64,000 bases of DNA. Origin: Hyaloperonospora brassicae. Its lineage: Eukaryota; Oomycota; Peronosporomycetes; Peronosporales; Peronosporaceae. The number at the start of each line of letters is the position of its first letter. Positions within the stretch are counted from its first letter, which is position 1. This document shows positions 22,371 through 32,035 of the stretch, one piece after another. The translations under genes were made by a program, and so were the position numbers. The notes below the pieces were generated by a model, which saw only the letters and a program-made list of their open reading frames with translations, made no database searches and had not been told where the DNA came from. The stretch is taken from positions 434,001-498,000 of the forward strand of contig CANTFL010001475.1 in the NCBI GenBank assembly GCA_947650285.1, given 5' to 3'.

Positions 22371-22979
22371 CGTGATTTACCCATCCAGACCTCGCACCTG
22401 CCTCAGGGACCAGGTTAGCCCTTCTTCAGCACAATCTTTCATCATTCTTCGATACATTTTTCGCAATAGAATCCTGAACTCTTCGATAAAGGGCAGCGTC
22501 AGTCTAGCTGTACATTGTCTTCGTTGGAGCCGCTTCCTCATAGAGACTTCTCATGATTATTTATTTCCACAGACAGGTGAAACGATACCATTCGTCTAGG
22601 CTGTAGAAGCCCTCTCACTTTATCAACTCGTCCGCCAGATCCGTCAAGTGCTACCTAAGGATCGACGGACCCGGATCTGACTGGCACCACACTGGCGGAG
22701 CCAAAAATCCTCCTCCCAAGAGCTTGGGTCCTTCCACTTGTAAAAAAAGTCGTGGGAAGGTGATGGATCTGATGGGATCCCACTTCGATCAAATCGACTC
22801 CCAAAAAGCCACGTTGTAGCATCATGCATCATTGGAAAGGCGTTTAAGCGATGAACGAACCCACATAGAGAAGATAGAGAGGCCATTGAAGAATACATAC
22901 GCGTCCGCGGCTCTATACGTAACGTTCGTACAAGGAAAGTATGATAACTTGCGTCGGGACCATGGCTATTCACTTAAGC

Positions 22980-23580
22980 AACGTGAAATATTTCGTCGGT
23001 AGTTGAGTAAACGGTGTTATCAGTCGCGAGAAATCAAGTCGCTTAAAGTGGCAACCCTCGAGGCCAGGGTCAAGCACGAAGTCATCGAGGACAAATTTTT
23101 AGCAAGATCTGGCCTTTTCAACGTCTAAGATGGACGGTATGAGCCAGTCCCGTGTAGCCAAGCTTCTCTATGTGAAACACATCCCATCCAAGTACGAGAA
23201 ACAATGATCTGGCCATCAACAGGATATCAGTCGTCTGAGAGATCGCGCGGCTGGCATACAATTCGACCATTGCCACATCGAGAGTAACCTACGCCATAAA
23301 AATGATGATGCCACTTAGATGCAGAAGCAAGTTGCGATCCAGGTGCGAGACTTAAGCGGTATGGGGTCCTGGTGACACATCTGAAGAACGAGCGGGAAGA
23401 CGCCGTCTACGATCGATAATTGCTTCGCGAATTTATCGCCAGCCTTGCTTTCTAAATACTTCCGGGAGTAGAACTTCTTGCTGCGGCCACGGCTGCTGAT
23501 GCAAGTTTGGAAGATAAAAAGAAGATGATTACGCATTATATGGAAGTCCTAGTAAACGTCGGCGATAAATTTGACGGGTA
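22980..23580 (+). pseudogene. family 3 plus-strand gene, coiled-coil N-terminal part (copy 2)
   Basis: Frame fragments read IKSLKVATLEARVKHEVIED and, near the end, ASLEDKKKMITHYMEVLVNV. They are heptad-like and Glu/Lys-rich, similar in style and position to the intact-looking coil at 62622-63323. Several stops and shifts. It is cut at about 23580 by AT-rich organelle-like DNA and appears to resume at 24298. Possibly a gag-like or accessory structural protein. Confidence 0.45.
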
Positions 23581-24297
23581 AATGTATATCAATTATAGAT
23601 ATTTAAATAAGATTGCGTTTAAAGAGCATTAAAAATTATTATTTTTTAATAATTTAATATTTTTTACCATTAAAAATCTACAATAATTAATTTTTGAATC
23701 CAAAAAGTTTTTTTTAATTTAAAGTCATTCGATATTTTTTTAAATTATTAATGATTTGATATAAAGTTAAAATCCTATATTTATCTATTGAATGTGTATA
23801 AGTAAATAAACCTTTTAGACTATTCTAAAATTTTATAACCAAAATAACAAAAAAATATAAATAAATCCCAAAAAAGCATGCCATTCTTTTAACAGTTATA
23901 ATTTAGAACCTTAACCTTATTTTTTAATTTTAATATTTCAAATTATAAATATAACTCTGCTGCTTTGTTTAATTGCTTTTAGTTAAGCTGAAGGATTTAC
24001 ACGACTTAAAAATAATCCTACACCATAAGCAGGTCTCTCTCCTTCATTAATTAATATGGTTTATATAAAAATTTGACCATCAGGAATAACTTTTACAATC
24101 AGAAAAATCTCGTTTCTTTCAAAAATAATGGCTCAATTTAATAAAACATATTTAAACCGCGTTTCCATAAACAAACTAAATTTGTTTTTATAATATTTCG
24201 TAAGAAAAGTTATATTTTTAGTTTTTTTTACATTTGCTGTTAAAGTTCTAATGTTACCATTTCATGTATGGGTATCTGAAGTACATTTCAGGTAACA
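23580..24297 (+). other. nuclear insertion of mitochondrial DNA (NUMT) with nad4 fragment
   Basis: About 700 bp of extremely AT-rich sequence, unlike either flank. Near the right end (24222-24292) one frame reads FFTFAVKVLMLPFHVWVSEV. This matches the conserved ND4 motif (FAVKVPM.PFH.WLPEAH) of complex I with a few substitutions. The rest is AT-rich spacer-like DNA. Boundaries are set by the composition change. Confidence 0.6.
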
Positions 24298-25836
24298 ATG
24301 CCTCGCAAGCCTCTTCTGAGTGAGACTTCTTCAAATTCGTTAGTAACATCTTCCAGCAAACGTCTTTGGAGGAGGACTCCATCGGATACGCTCACCGCTA
24401 AGTCCACAAAACCGTCGGCCGGCACTTTCTACCCGCTGGGTCACACTCGAGTTCCTCGAATATGCAGTCTTCAATTTGATTCACGCGGCGATCTCCAGCT
24501 CGGCGTTGGCAAAAATTATGTACCCCTCCGTCGGATGAGTCGGGCAGCGAGGGATCTGGCGGTATTCTTAGGGATGGCACTTTTCTAGATTTCTCGCGAC
24601 CCCGATCCCCAGTACGCCGTTTCCCTGTGACCATCGCTGCGTCAGATGTGACCCAGTCGCCTATTGCCATGAACTTCTCCTGTCCATCCCCATCACTTAA
24701 TACCCCGGATCCGCTACCTATAGCGACTTTCGCCAAGGTTTTCATGTTGGATATGATTGATGAAGCCGCCAGTGATTCCGATGGCCCGGTTAGCATAACT
24801 GACAAAGATCGTGAATTTGTCCACGATCTCATTTCTCCCGACGCCTATATGGATGTCCAACCGATCAGGGTTCCCTGCAGTCAATTGACACCGGGGTCTC
24901 GTGAGCGCATTACCAGATCTTGCGCTAAATTTGCAGCATGATAGGCGAGGCGGATCAGCTGGATATGACTTCCTGAGATGGATTAGAAGACGCTTTAACA
25001 GCACTTATCCAAGCGCAAACGATATCCATTCCATAAGGATCTGGGTCAGTATTCCTCGCCAGCCGACACCGAATGGGTACCCCGCTTGGCCACCTTCGCG
25101 CAGATCACGTCTTTGTACGCTCAAGAGCCCTAGTCGATATTTTAAGAGGCCGGTCGAGCCGATCTCTTATAAGACTGGTAGGGAGGTTTTGCACCCTGCT
25201 AGACTCTAGCAAATACTTTGTAAACCACGACGCGCAGTCGCTATGGAAATCCACACACCTGCTTCCCATGACCTCCAAATAATGACAAGGATTTCACCAC
25301 TTGAGTAAAATATCAGCCAGCTCAAAATCCGACGATCTCACACCAGACCTTGCCTGAGAGCAATTCTTTACGTTTTGTTTTAAGGGATGATCCAAGGACA
25401 CTGCGATCTTGGCGTCTTGTTGCATACGGTCTTCCCTTACTTCCCAAGGGCGATAGAGAGATGCACTTGGTACCTCGTTCTCTGGTGCATGAGTATGAAC
25501 ATCCCCAATTTGGCTTCGGCGTTAACGATGTTGGACTTGTCCGACAATTGGCGCAACCTACATCGTAAATCGCTGACCAGAATCTTAGATACTTATTCCC
25601 GCGTCTACAGGGCAAATTCTTTCAGCCGTGATTCTTGGATGTCTCCATTTAACCTTTTTATAGGATTTCCTCGGTATCTTCTGAAGTCATGTCTGTATTT
25701 TGTATTATTTAATGCCTTTCGGTCGCGAATAGTATCTCGATGTGCCTTGATCTCCATACTCATTAATTATATGACTTTTCCAGCAATTTCTGCGCAGCCA
25801 TTTTGTTCAATTGCACCTCCCATAGAACAACCCTAA
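24298..25836 (+). pseudogene. family 3 plus-strand gene, Ser-rich linker and C-terminal domain (copy 2)
   Basis: The pieces are MPRKPLLSETSSNSLVTSSS (24298), then FMLDMIDEAASDSDGPVSIT followed by DKDREFVHDLISPDAYMDVQ (24741-24860). YDFLRWIRRRFNSTYPSAND starts at about 24966. DDPRTLRSWRLVAYGLPLLP, VHEYEHPQFGFGVNDVGLVR and LRYLFPRLQGKFFQP lie at 25388-25628. The frame changes several times, yet the pieces stay in order, as expected for one decayed gene. I do not recognise a named domain. It converges on the minus-strand pol of the same element. Confidence 0.5.
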
Positions 25837-25949
25837 GTCCGTATATTTTGAGATCCTTTTTTAGACTTGCATCACCTTAAATCAATTTCTACTAGCTCTA
25901 CTAAGATCACGTCAAGTTTTCGAGCGCCGCAATTTAGATCCGCCTTATC

Positions 25950-26500
25950 CACTCAATCACGATCACTGTAACATTTATAATAGACTAAAATTGTCGATGT
26001 AATCGTCCAAAACGTCTGTTCCGACCGGACCTCGCATCAACCATCATTTGTACATCGAATTTATCATCATCCGATGCATTGTTCGAGCTATCTTCTGGCA
26101 GGATTGCCTTATCAAAATCTACCCGATCCGCTTCCGCTACTCTTAATTTGTCGGTCGGGCGATCCGAGAATACTCTCACTCATTTCAAATGCGATACGTA
26201 CACCACCGAAAATAACCTGTTAGGAATTTCGGCAATCTCCAATCATACCGCGCATTCCCCACACAAATCCGCCACTCGGAATGGCCCATGCCACATATGC
26301 GCCATCTTTCAAGAGTATCCCTACTTTACTAAATTCAGATATAGTCTCACTTGGAATACAACCTTTATGATAGTGGAATCCAGGTCTGCATTGTGTCGGT
26401 CAGCCAGATGTTGCATCGCGGTCATGGACGCTCATTTACGGCAGATCTAGTGCGTTGATACTGTCGCCATATTCTATAACGATATATACGTGAATCCCGA
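25950..26500 (-). pseudogene. family 3 pol relic: integrase C-terminus and chromodomain-like region
   Basis: On the minus strand, KMAHMWHGPFRVADLCGECA and LEIAEIPNRLFSVVYVSHLK are followed by VRVFSDRPTDKLRVAEADRV, then DFDKAILPEDS and RSGRNRRFGRLHRQF. This order (GPFRV block, HVSKLK-type block, acidic linker, chromodomain entry) is standard for gypsy pol ends. Stops are present throughout. Confidence 0.65.
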
Positions 26501-27120
26501 TTTAGTTACTTAAATCTCCCCAGGGGAAAACATCTTCTAGGGTTGATCTAGTATCCCATCCATTTATTAGATAAAGACGTGACTCCACGCACTCAATCTT
26601 GGGAGATATTTTACGCAATTATTGACCTTTTCGCATACTCACCCAATCTCATTTATTTACACCCGTATCGTACATATTCAACGATCTTTTATACTTTTCA
26701 CCATTCTTTTGACCGTCTCATATGTCTGCGGTCTGTATGCCTTCGTACCTCGCTGCTTTTGCCCTGAAATCTTGTTAAATGCTTGCAAGAAGCCAGACAT
26801 AAAGCCTGGCTCTCTGTCATGGCGGATCACTTTACTTGCACCAAAATGCCTGAACACGCACTCTATGAAACTTTCCGCGGTGGTGTCGGTGTATCGGGAT
26901 CTGCTTACCATAGCGATGACATATCCAAAAACTAGATTCACCCACAGTAACATTTCGGTATTACCCTCGAAGGATCAGGGCGGAGACGGAATGTGATCCA
27001 TAGCAATCACATGGAAAAGATAGGAGGCCTGAACGTTTCGAGGCCATACTTCACATGCACTTGGAACTATATTCCTAGTTCGCAAACCTTACATATTCAT
27101 ATGTACCTCTGGACACTTAA
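26500..27120 (-). pseudogene. family 3 pol relic: integrase core
   Basis: The minus strand reads MLLWVNLVFGYVIAMVSRSR, TDTTAESFIECVFRHFGASK and VIRHDREPGFMSGFLQAFNK, then GTKAYRPQTYETVKRMVKS (26953-26678). The layout (D..TGY, HDREP.F, YRPQ..GT.ERMV) is an rve integrase core with substitutions such as ETVKR for GTAER. A degraded zinc-binding region lies upstream (ICKVCEL near 27080). Confidence 0.75.
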
Positions 27121-27154
27121 TTCAGACACCTTCAGTCATAAAAACTCGGATCCG

Positions 27155-27440
27155 TTAGTAAGTCCGACCGATCCCTTGATGTACGCCTTCTATATTGTGT
27201 AGAAATGTTCTAGAAAATCTTTCTGCAGCAACTCTGGTATAGATTAGTCGCAATAGATTAGTAAAATCATCTATTGGGGTGGACCGAGAGAAAAAAAACA
27301 TTTCGACTTTAACCACTCCGTAACTAGGCGCTATCAGGGCATTCGTCCTCGCCTCGGCAGCACACACCACAGTAAGACCATTATCAAATACATATTGGAG
27401 AATGACCCAGATCCCTTCATATTGTGCTCGATTGATACGC
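27155..27440 (-). pseudogene. family 3 pol relic: RNase H-like domain
   Basis: The minus strand reads INRAQYEGIWVILQYVFDNG, then LTVVCAAEARTNALI and LLRLIYTRVAAERFSRT. This resembles the second ('archaeal-type') RNase H form N.AEYEG...GL..A...G...V...DS found in some gypsy lineages. The active-site Asp of the GDS box is lost (AEART). Moderate certainty. Confidence 0.45.
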
Positions 27441-27479
27441 TCGGTCCGTATTCGCTGGAAACTTCTTCCTAAACCAATT

Positions 27480-28193
27480 CTGGTTCTCGACCTCTGCCCT
27501 TGGCTAGTCGATGTCTATGGACTGAGGAAGTTCCTCGTGCTGGTGGCGTACTTGCACAAGAACCCGCTAAACTACGTCGAAGTAACTGTGCATCTTTCGT
27601 GCTTTTTCAAGAAAAATGTGAAGTGGTATTGGAACGCTTTCTGTCAGAGTCCCTTATCAATATCAAGCAGAGCTTGATGCAATCGACCATACTGGAGATT
27701 GCAGATTAGGACAGACCATTCCAAATTGTCTGTGAGGCGAGAGAGCGAATTTTATGATCGGATTTGCGATAATGCAATTTCATACAGATGGTGCATTGCG
27801 CGTCATCTGTTATCAATCATGTCAGCTGCAAGAAGCAGAGAGTAATTACCCAGTGCATGACAATGATCTCCTTGCCATAAAATATTCACAGCTAAATTTC
27901 TTTTTATAATATCTCTTAAAGATATACCTTTCATAGTCTATACGGACTATGTGTCACTATGAACGGCCGTAAACAGTCAACACCTCTTGAAAAGAATGGC
28001 GAGGTGGCTGTCGTTCTTTGCGGAGAAAAACTTCTCCGTCGAATACAATCCAGGACGTCTTAGCGTCGTCGCTGATGCCATATCGCGCCGACCCGATTTC
28101 GAGCAGGGCGAGCATCCAACAGTGAGAACAAGCTCACTGTTGCAAAACTTACAGTCAGTGTCTCGTCGTCAAGTTTCCATGACGACGAGCTAA
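27480..28193 (+). pseudogene. gypsy pol relic: RT connection and RNase H (copy C)
   Basis: LVDVYGLRKFLVLVAYLHKN and HLSCFFKKNVKWYWNAF are seen at 27510-27640. After shifts, MKRMARWLSFFAEKNFSVEY and PGRLSVVADAISRRPDFEQ follow (27987-28120). These align with 43634-44225 of copy B. Stops are frequent. Confidence 0.75.
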
Positions 28194-28289
28194 AGGCTAA
28201 CGCAAAAGACAAGGATTTCCTGCTCTTGTTTTATCATCTGGTAAATCCATCTCGTATATCTTTGAAAGATTTACCGGCTTTTTACCTAT

Positions 28290-29240
28290 CCTCTCCGAAT
28301 CGGCGCACAACTCGCAGTGGGTTGATATACCATACGGCCATTGCCGGTGACACACCTCGTGTCGTCGTCCCCATTCACAATGATTTGCGCCTACGCATAT
28401 TGTATGAGTGTCTCGATGCCCCAAAAGGTGGTTACGTGGTATGTAAAAGACTTACCTCACGGTAAGCCGTGACTTTTACTGTCCCCGCCAATATCAGTTT
28501 GTGCGCAAGTACATTTGTGTTTGCGAGGTTTGTCAACGCGTGAAGTAGATTACTTCATCACGTGCATCCTTATAGTCTCTAACTGTATCCGTAGAGTACT
28601 GGCAGCCCGTTTCCATGGAATTCGGCTTTAGAAATACCGAAGACGACCACAATAATAGTGGTATTCTTGCGTTCGTTGACCGGTTCATCAAGATGATGCA
28701 TCTTGCTGCAGTACCTGAGTCGATCACGGCACATCGCTATGCTTGTGTTTTTATTGACACAGTGTTTCGACCTCATGAGTTACCCCGTAAACTCGTGTCA
28801 GTCCGTGACCCTCGGTTCACGGCGTAGTTATGGCAATCCTTGTTACAATCTCTCGGAACGGGTTGAAAAATGTCAACATCTGGCCATCCTGGAACAGATG
28901 GTCAGGCGGAACGTGCAAACCGTGTCCTTGAAGAGATAATTCGAGGATACACCCACTTGTTCTCGAGCTGGAGCAAATTCCTACCCGAATCGAAATCCGC
29001 AATCTATAATTTAATACATGCTTCAATCCAGCATTCACCTTTCTTCGTAAATGGCTTACGCGTCCACGTTTGCCCTCTCTTTTTGAATAGGAGTCTTAAT
29101 TTAGGGGGGGGGCGACTCGCTCTTCCACAAACCATTCTGGCTCTTGCTCATCACGTGTCGACGCGAACGTCGTTACGTATGATGCCGATGTCGATCAAGT
29201 CGACATCGATGGCGAAGATCACCCAATAATAGCAATGACG
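28290..29240 (+). pseudogene. gypsy pol relic: integrase (copy C)
   Basis: YHTAIAGDTPRVVVPIHNDL (about 28331) is the zinc-region entry. EFGFRNTEDDHNNSGILAFV followed by DRFIKMMHLAAVPESI and LVSVRDPRFTA (28615-28827) is the core. SGHPGTDGQAERANRVLEEI, then IRGYTHLFSSWSKFLP (28876-29000) is the third-acidic region. The frame is broken at least four times. Confidence 0.75.
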
Positions 29241-30420
29241 CTGTTATTAAGTTAAATGATGATGACAACACTGGTATTTTCAGAATCGCCAACGACTACT
29301 CCAGCGAGGATGATGACACCCTCTCTGATGAACAGAAAGAGGAGAGGACTGTTTATGCAATTCGCAAAACGGCAAAAAGAACAGAACAATGTCTCGTCAG
29401 CAGAAATATTGCTGCAAAATCGAAAAGCATTGTCACGTTTCGTGCTGGGTTCCATCACTCATGCAGTGGACCAACAGAAACGGAACACTGACAAGAATGG
29501 AAGAGCCGGTATTATTTCATTAAAAATCGATAGCCTAGTACTTCCGTATACGGTGAAATTAAATAGACACGAAGTGACTAGTGTGGGCAGCAGCAAACTA
29601 CTGCCCAAGTACATCAGTCCCTTTCGTGTGCTGAGTCGACAAGGCAACGCATCGATTGAGCTGCCACTTAGGGTGTGTACGCATCCTAAAACTTTCGTGA
29701 GGCGTTTCCTCCCTTACTGTCAGTACGAGTCCTCTTACGACGATGAAGCTATCCCCACGTTCAAGAACCTCTATTAAATTCTTGTGTTCGCGCTCCAGAC
29801 TTGTATTGTGGACGCTTAGTAAAGAGACCGTAAAACTTAACCAAGAGATCTCCTTGCGAGCGGTCACCAGCTTGTCAGCGAGGAAACGGACATCCCGCTC
29901 TACTAAAAATGTGCTAAGGCGTAATCGGCTCGATACTGCGCACGACCAGACTCCTTATACTTGCAAATATTTTCCACATAATCGGTCCGAGCATAGCGTC
30001 TTTCCCTCTCTTGCTCCAATTCCTCGCGCAATCGCTAGATTGGCCGATCAATCTCGTGTATATCACGATGCTGAGACGAACGACCTAGAAGAGTTTTTTC
30101 TCCTCATCCTTTGATGAATTCCACATTGGTCAACGCTTCCTTATTGAGCATATCTTGAACAACCGTGACGATTCAGAATCAAGGACGAATTATCTCGTCC
30201 AGTGGCGGGGGTATCCACCCTCGTGAGTCAGCTGGGAGCTTCGCTCTCACCTGATGTTGGATGTCCCCGGTCTCGTCGAGCAGCATTACGGGTTGCACCG
30301 TTTGGTGATGGAAGGTCATCGTCGAACGCATGCTCGGCGAATTCGTAAAGGGATTGTAAAGTCTCAATCATTTGGCACATCTAGGGCGAGATGCTCTCCC
30401 CCCAATAGGACTGAATAGGG
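29241..30420 (+). pseudogene. gypsy pol relic: C-terminal region, linker and chromodomain (copy C)
   Basis: Acidic spacer, then NTDKNGRAGIISLKIDSLVL and SSKLLPKYISPFRVLSRQGN (29485-29655), then PLRVCTHPKTFVRRFLPYCQ. The linker 29743-30114 stays open for 123 codons on the sense strand. The chromodomain reads SRTNYLVQWRGYPPS near 30180 and is followed by a stop. Equivalent to 45480-46360 of copy B. Confidence 0.7.
29950..30070 (-). pseudogene. antisense coiled-coil segment opposite the pol linker (copy C)
   Basis: The minus-strand frame reads RLREELEQERERRYARTDYV, then ENICK. It lies at the position where copy B has its antisense coil (QLERERERRRLRDELET). Upstream and downstream are broken by stops. 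Confidence 0.4.
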
Positions 30421-30559
30421 AGGAAGGCCTCCTTTGGATCGCGAATAGATTAGTTAACACAACTTTGCCAATTCTCTCCCCACTAGAAGCAAGGTAAACC
30501 ACCTCTTGAGACAATCAATGCAATTGAAATCGAGCCATGGTTGTCGAATTCTCTACAAA

Positions 30560-31230
30560 ACTGTTGCGATATAAAATGAGTTTGTTTAAACAAGCATCAC
30601 GGCCAAAAAAACTTCAATGTTGATGATGATAGAGTTCCACGCCTGCACCAACGAAACTTTGTCTCGGTTGTGGTTGCCGTGGAACCATCAATTTTAAAAA
30701 TAGAAATCGATGTAATACTCATGTTCAGTGTTATAGTCACTCGCACTAGCATCAAGACCATGGATTCTTGACAAAAATAAGAGCGGATTCAGACAACTTC
30801 TGGTGGTAAGACCAGACAACTGCTTCAGATTGCGTTGAGCAGGCATCCATGGTTTGTTCTCAGACGAAATTCGTAACGCGTTACGATCTTGCTTCTCTTG
30901 CGTAGTACCAACATAACTACTGGCACTACGATCATCTCAATCACTGGGATTGCTACGGTTACGATTACTCCGTGAAGAATCATTGGCATCATCGCGATGA
31001 CTGACGTCCTATTGTCTCTCACTCGCACTAAATGAATGCGAGCGCGATCGATCCGATCCCCTCGGCAAGTTAGCAGTTTTGTTGGATGGGCCGAAAACCT
31101 CATGGCGCAGAGCCTGAAAGAGACTGACACGAGGCTTAGCAGTCGTCGTTCCCGCACCCACATTACGGACGGGGTTTGCGGGGGACTCAGAGTCAAAAAG
31201 GCGGAATGTCATACTCGCCCGAATCGACAA
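30560..31230 (-). pseudogene. antisense gene relic of family 1 (copy C), homologue of the copy B antisense ORF
   Basis: Minus strand at 30610-30750: ASASDYNTEHEYYIDFYF, stop, WFHGNHNRDKVSLVQAWNS. Copy B has SASNFRAEKDFYLDAFLKHR, then WYNGNQKRDKNSLLAAWNT. Many codon differences are synonymous (for example CGT/CGA, AAG/AAA, CTT/TTG), a mark of past protein-level constraint on this strand. Further upstream (31230-31009) an Arg/Ser-rich reading remains. No known domain is recognised. Confidence 0.6.
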
Positions 31231-31591
31231 CCTCTATTTATAATTCGACGTACATGGGGCTACCACCCACAGCAGAAGCTGCGGATGAAAAGGCTGCACG
31301 TAAATATAACATGCACTTGCAACATTGGGAGTTTCAGGCTGCTTATTAGCAGCAGAATGCAAAGTCACGCCTTCTGCCGAGACTTCATTCGACGGCTGCT
31401 CGAATACGTGTAGCCGCTACAGAGATGGACTTGCTCGCGCAGCGCATTAACAAACTCGTCATGCGCTAAAACATTTGGAATGAGATGGTCGAAACCGATA
31501 AGTGATCCATAATCCCCAGAGCGACCAAACGGTGGTCAATATGTTATTGAACAATAAATTATCACTACATCGACTGATGGTCAGGGGGTGA

Positions 31592-32035
31592 TGTAAAGGG
31601 GTGAGCCCGTTACACAAATTTGATACGAATGTATCAGTTTTTGAATAATATTTGTATCGATATTTTTTAATTGAAATTACTCGAGAATAGATGATGTTGG
31701 CGGAATATTTCCCCCAAGTGTAATTATTGTGGGTATATACCTTTTGTCGATGTAGACGCTACACCATAAAAATGAAACACTAATCGCTGCTAAATGTGCG
31801 CAATGTGAAGTGAGCAATATACACACATAGGAGATTGTAGTATAATATGGTTGGATTAAGACAAAGATGGTTTATTAGGAAATCTGGCCATATTAAATAC
31901 ATATTTACTTTTTTCCTTTCAAACAGAACTTCCGAGCTCTGTTTATTTAATCGCGCTTTCTCAAGCCACATATACGTGATGTCGGAAGTGCGCAGCCTTG
32001 TAATCTATCACCACAAGGTCGTACCAGTCATCTGC
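31592..32035 (+). repeat. 3' LTR of gypsy copy C (diverged)
   Basis: It begins TGTAAAGGGGTGAGCCCGTT right after the purine tract CAGGGGGTGA, parallel to TGTAACGGGGTAGCCC after GGGGAGGGGTGA in copy B. Internal blocks AATCGCTGCTAAATGTGCGC and the ACAAAGATGG region align loosely with the copy B LTR. The end is approximate. Confidence 0.55.

Larger units (their letters stand above)
21780..27440. mobile_element. gypsy family 3 relic with convergent gene pair (copy 2)
   Basis: The LTR-like left flank (21800-22370, GGATC-rich) is followed on + by a coiled-coil-to-globular gene in pieces (22980-25836, interrupted by mitochondrial-like DNA). On - there is pol: RNase H-like 27440-27155, integrase 26953-26480 and chromodomain region 26200-25950. 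The two genes meet tail to tail. Copy C begins at about 27480. Borders are approximate. Confidence 0.6.
27480..32035 (+). mobile_element. Ty3/gypsy retrotransposon, copy C (family 1), 5'-truncated relic
   Basis: It starts abruptly within the RT-RNase H connection (CGATGTCTATGGACTGAGG block equals 43637-43657 of copy B) and runs through RNase H, integrase, linker, chromodomain, antisense gene relic and 3' LTR. It is clearly the same family as copy B but much more decayed. It abuts the minus-strand family 3 pol. Confidence 0.8.
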
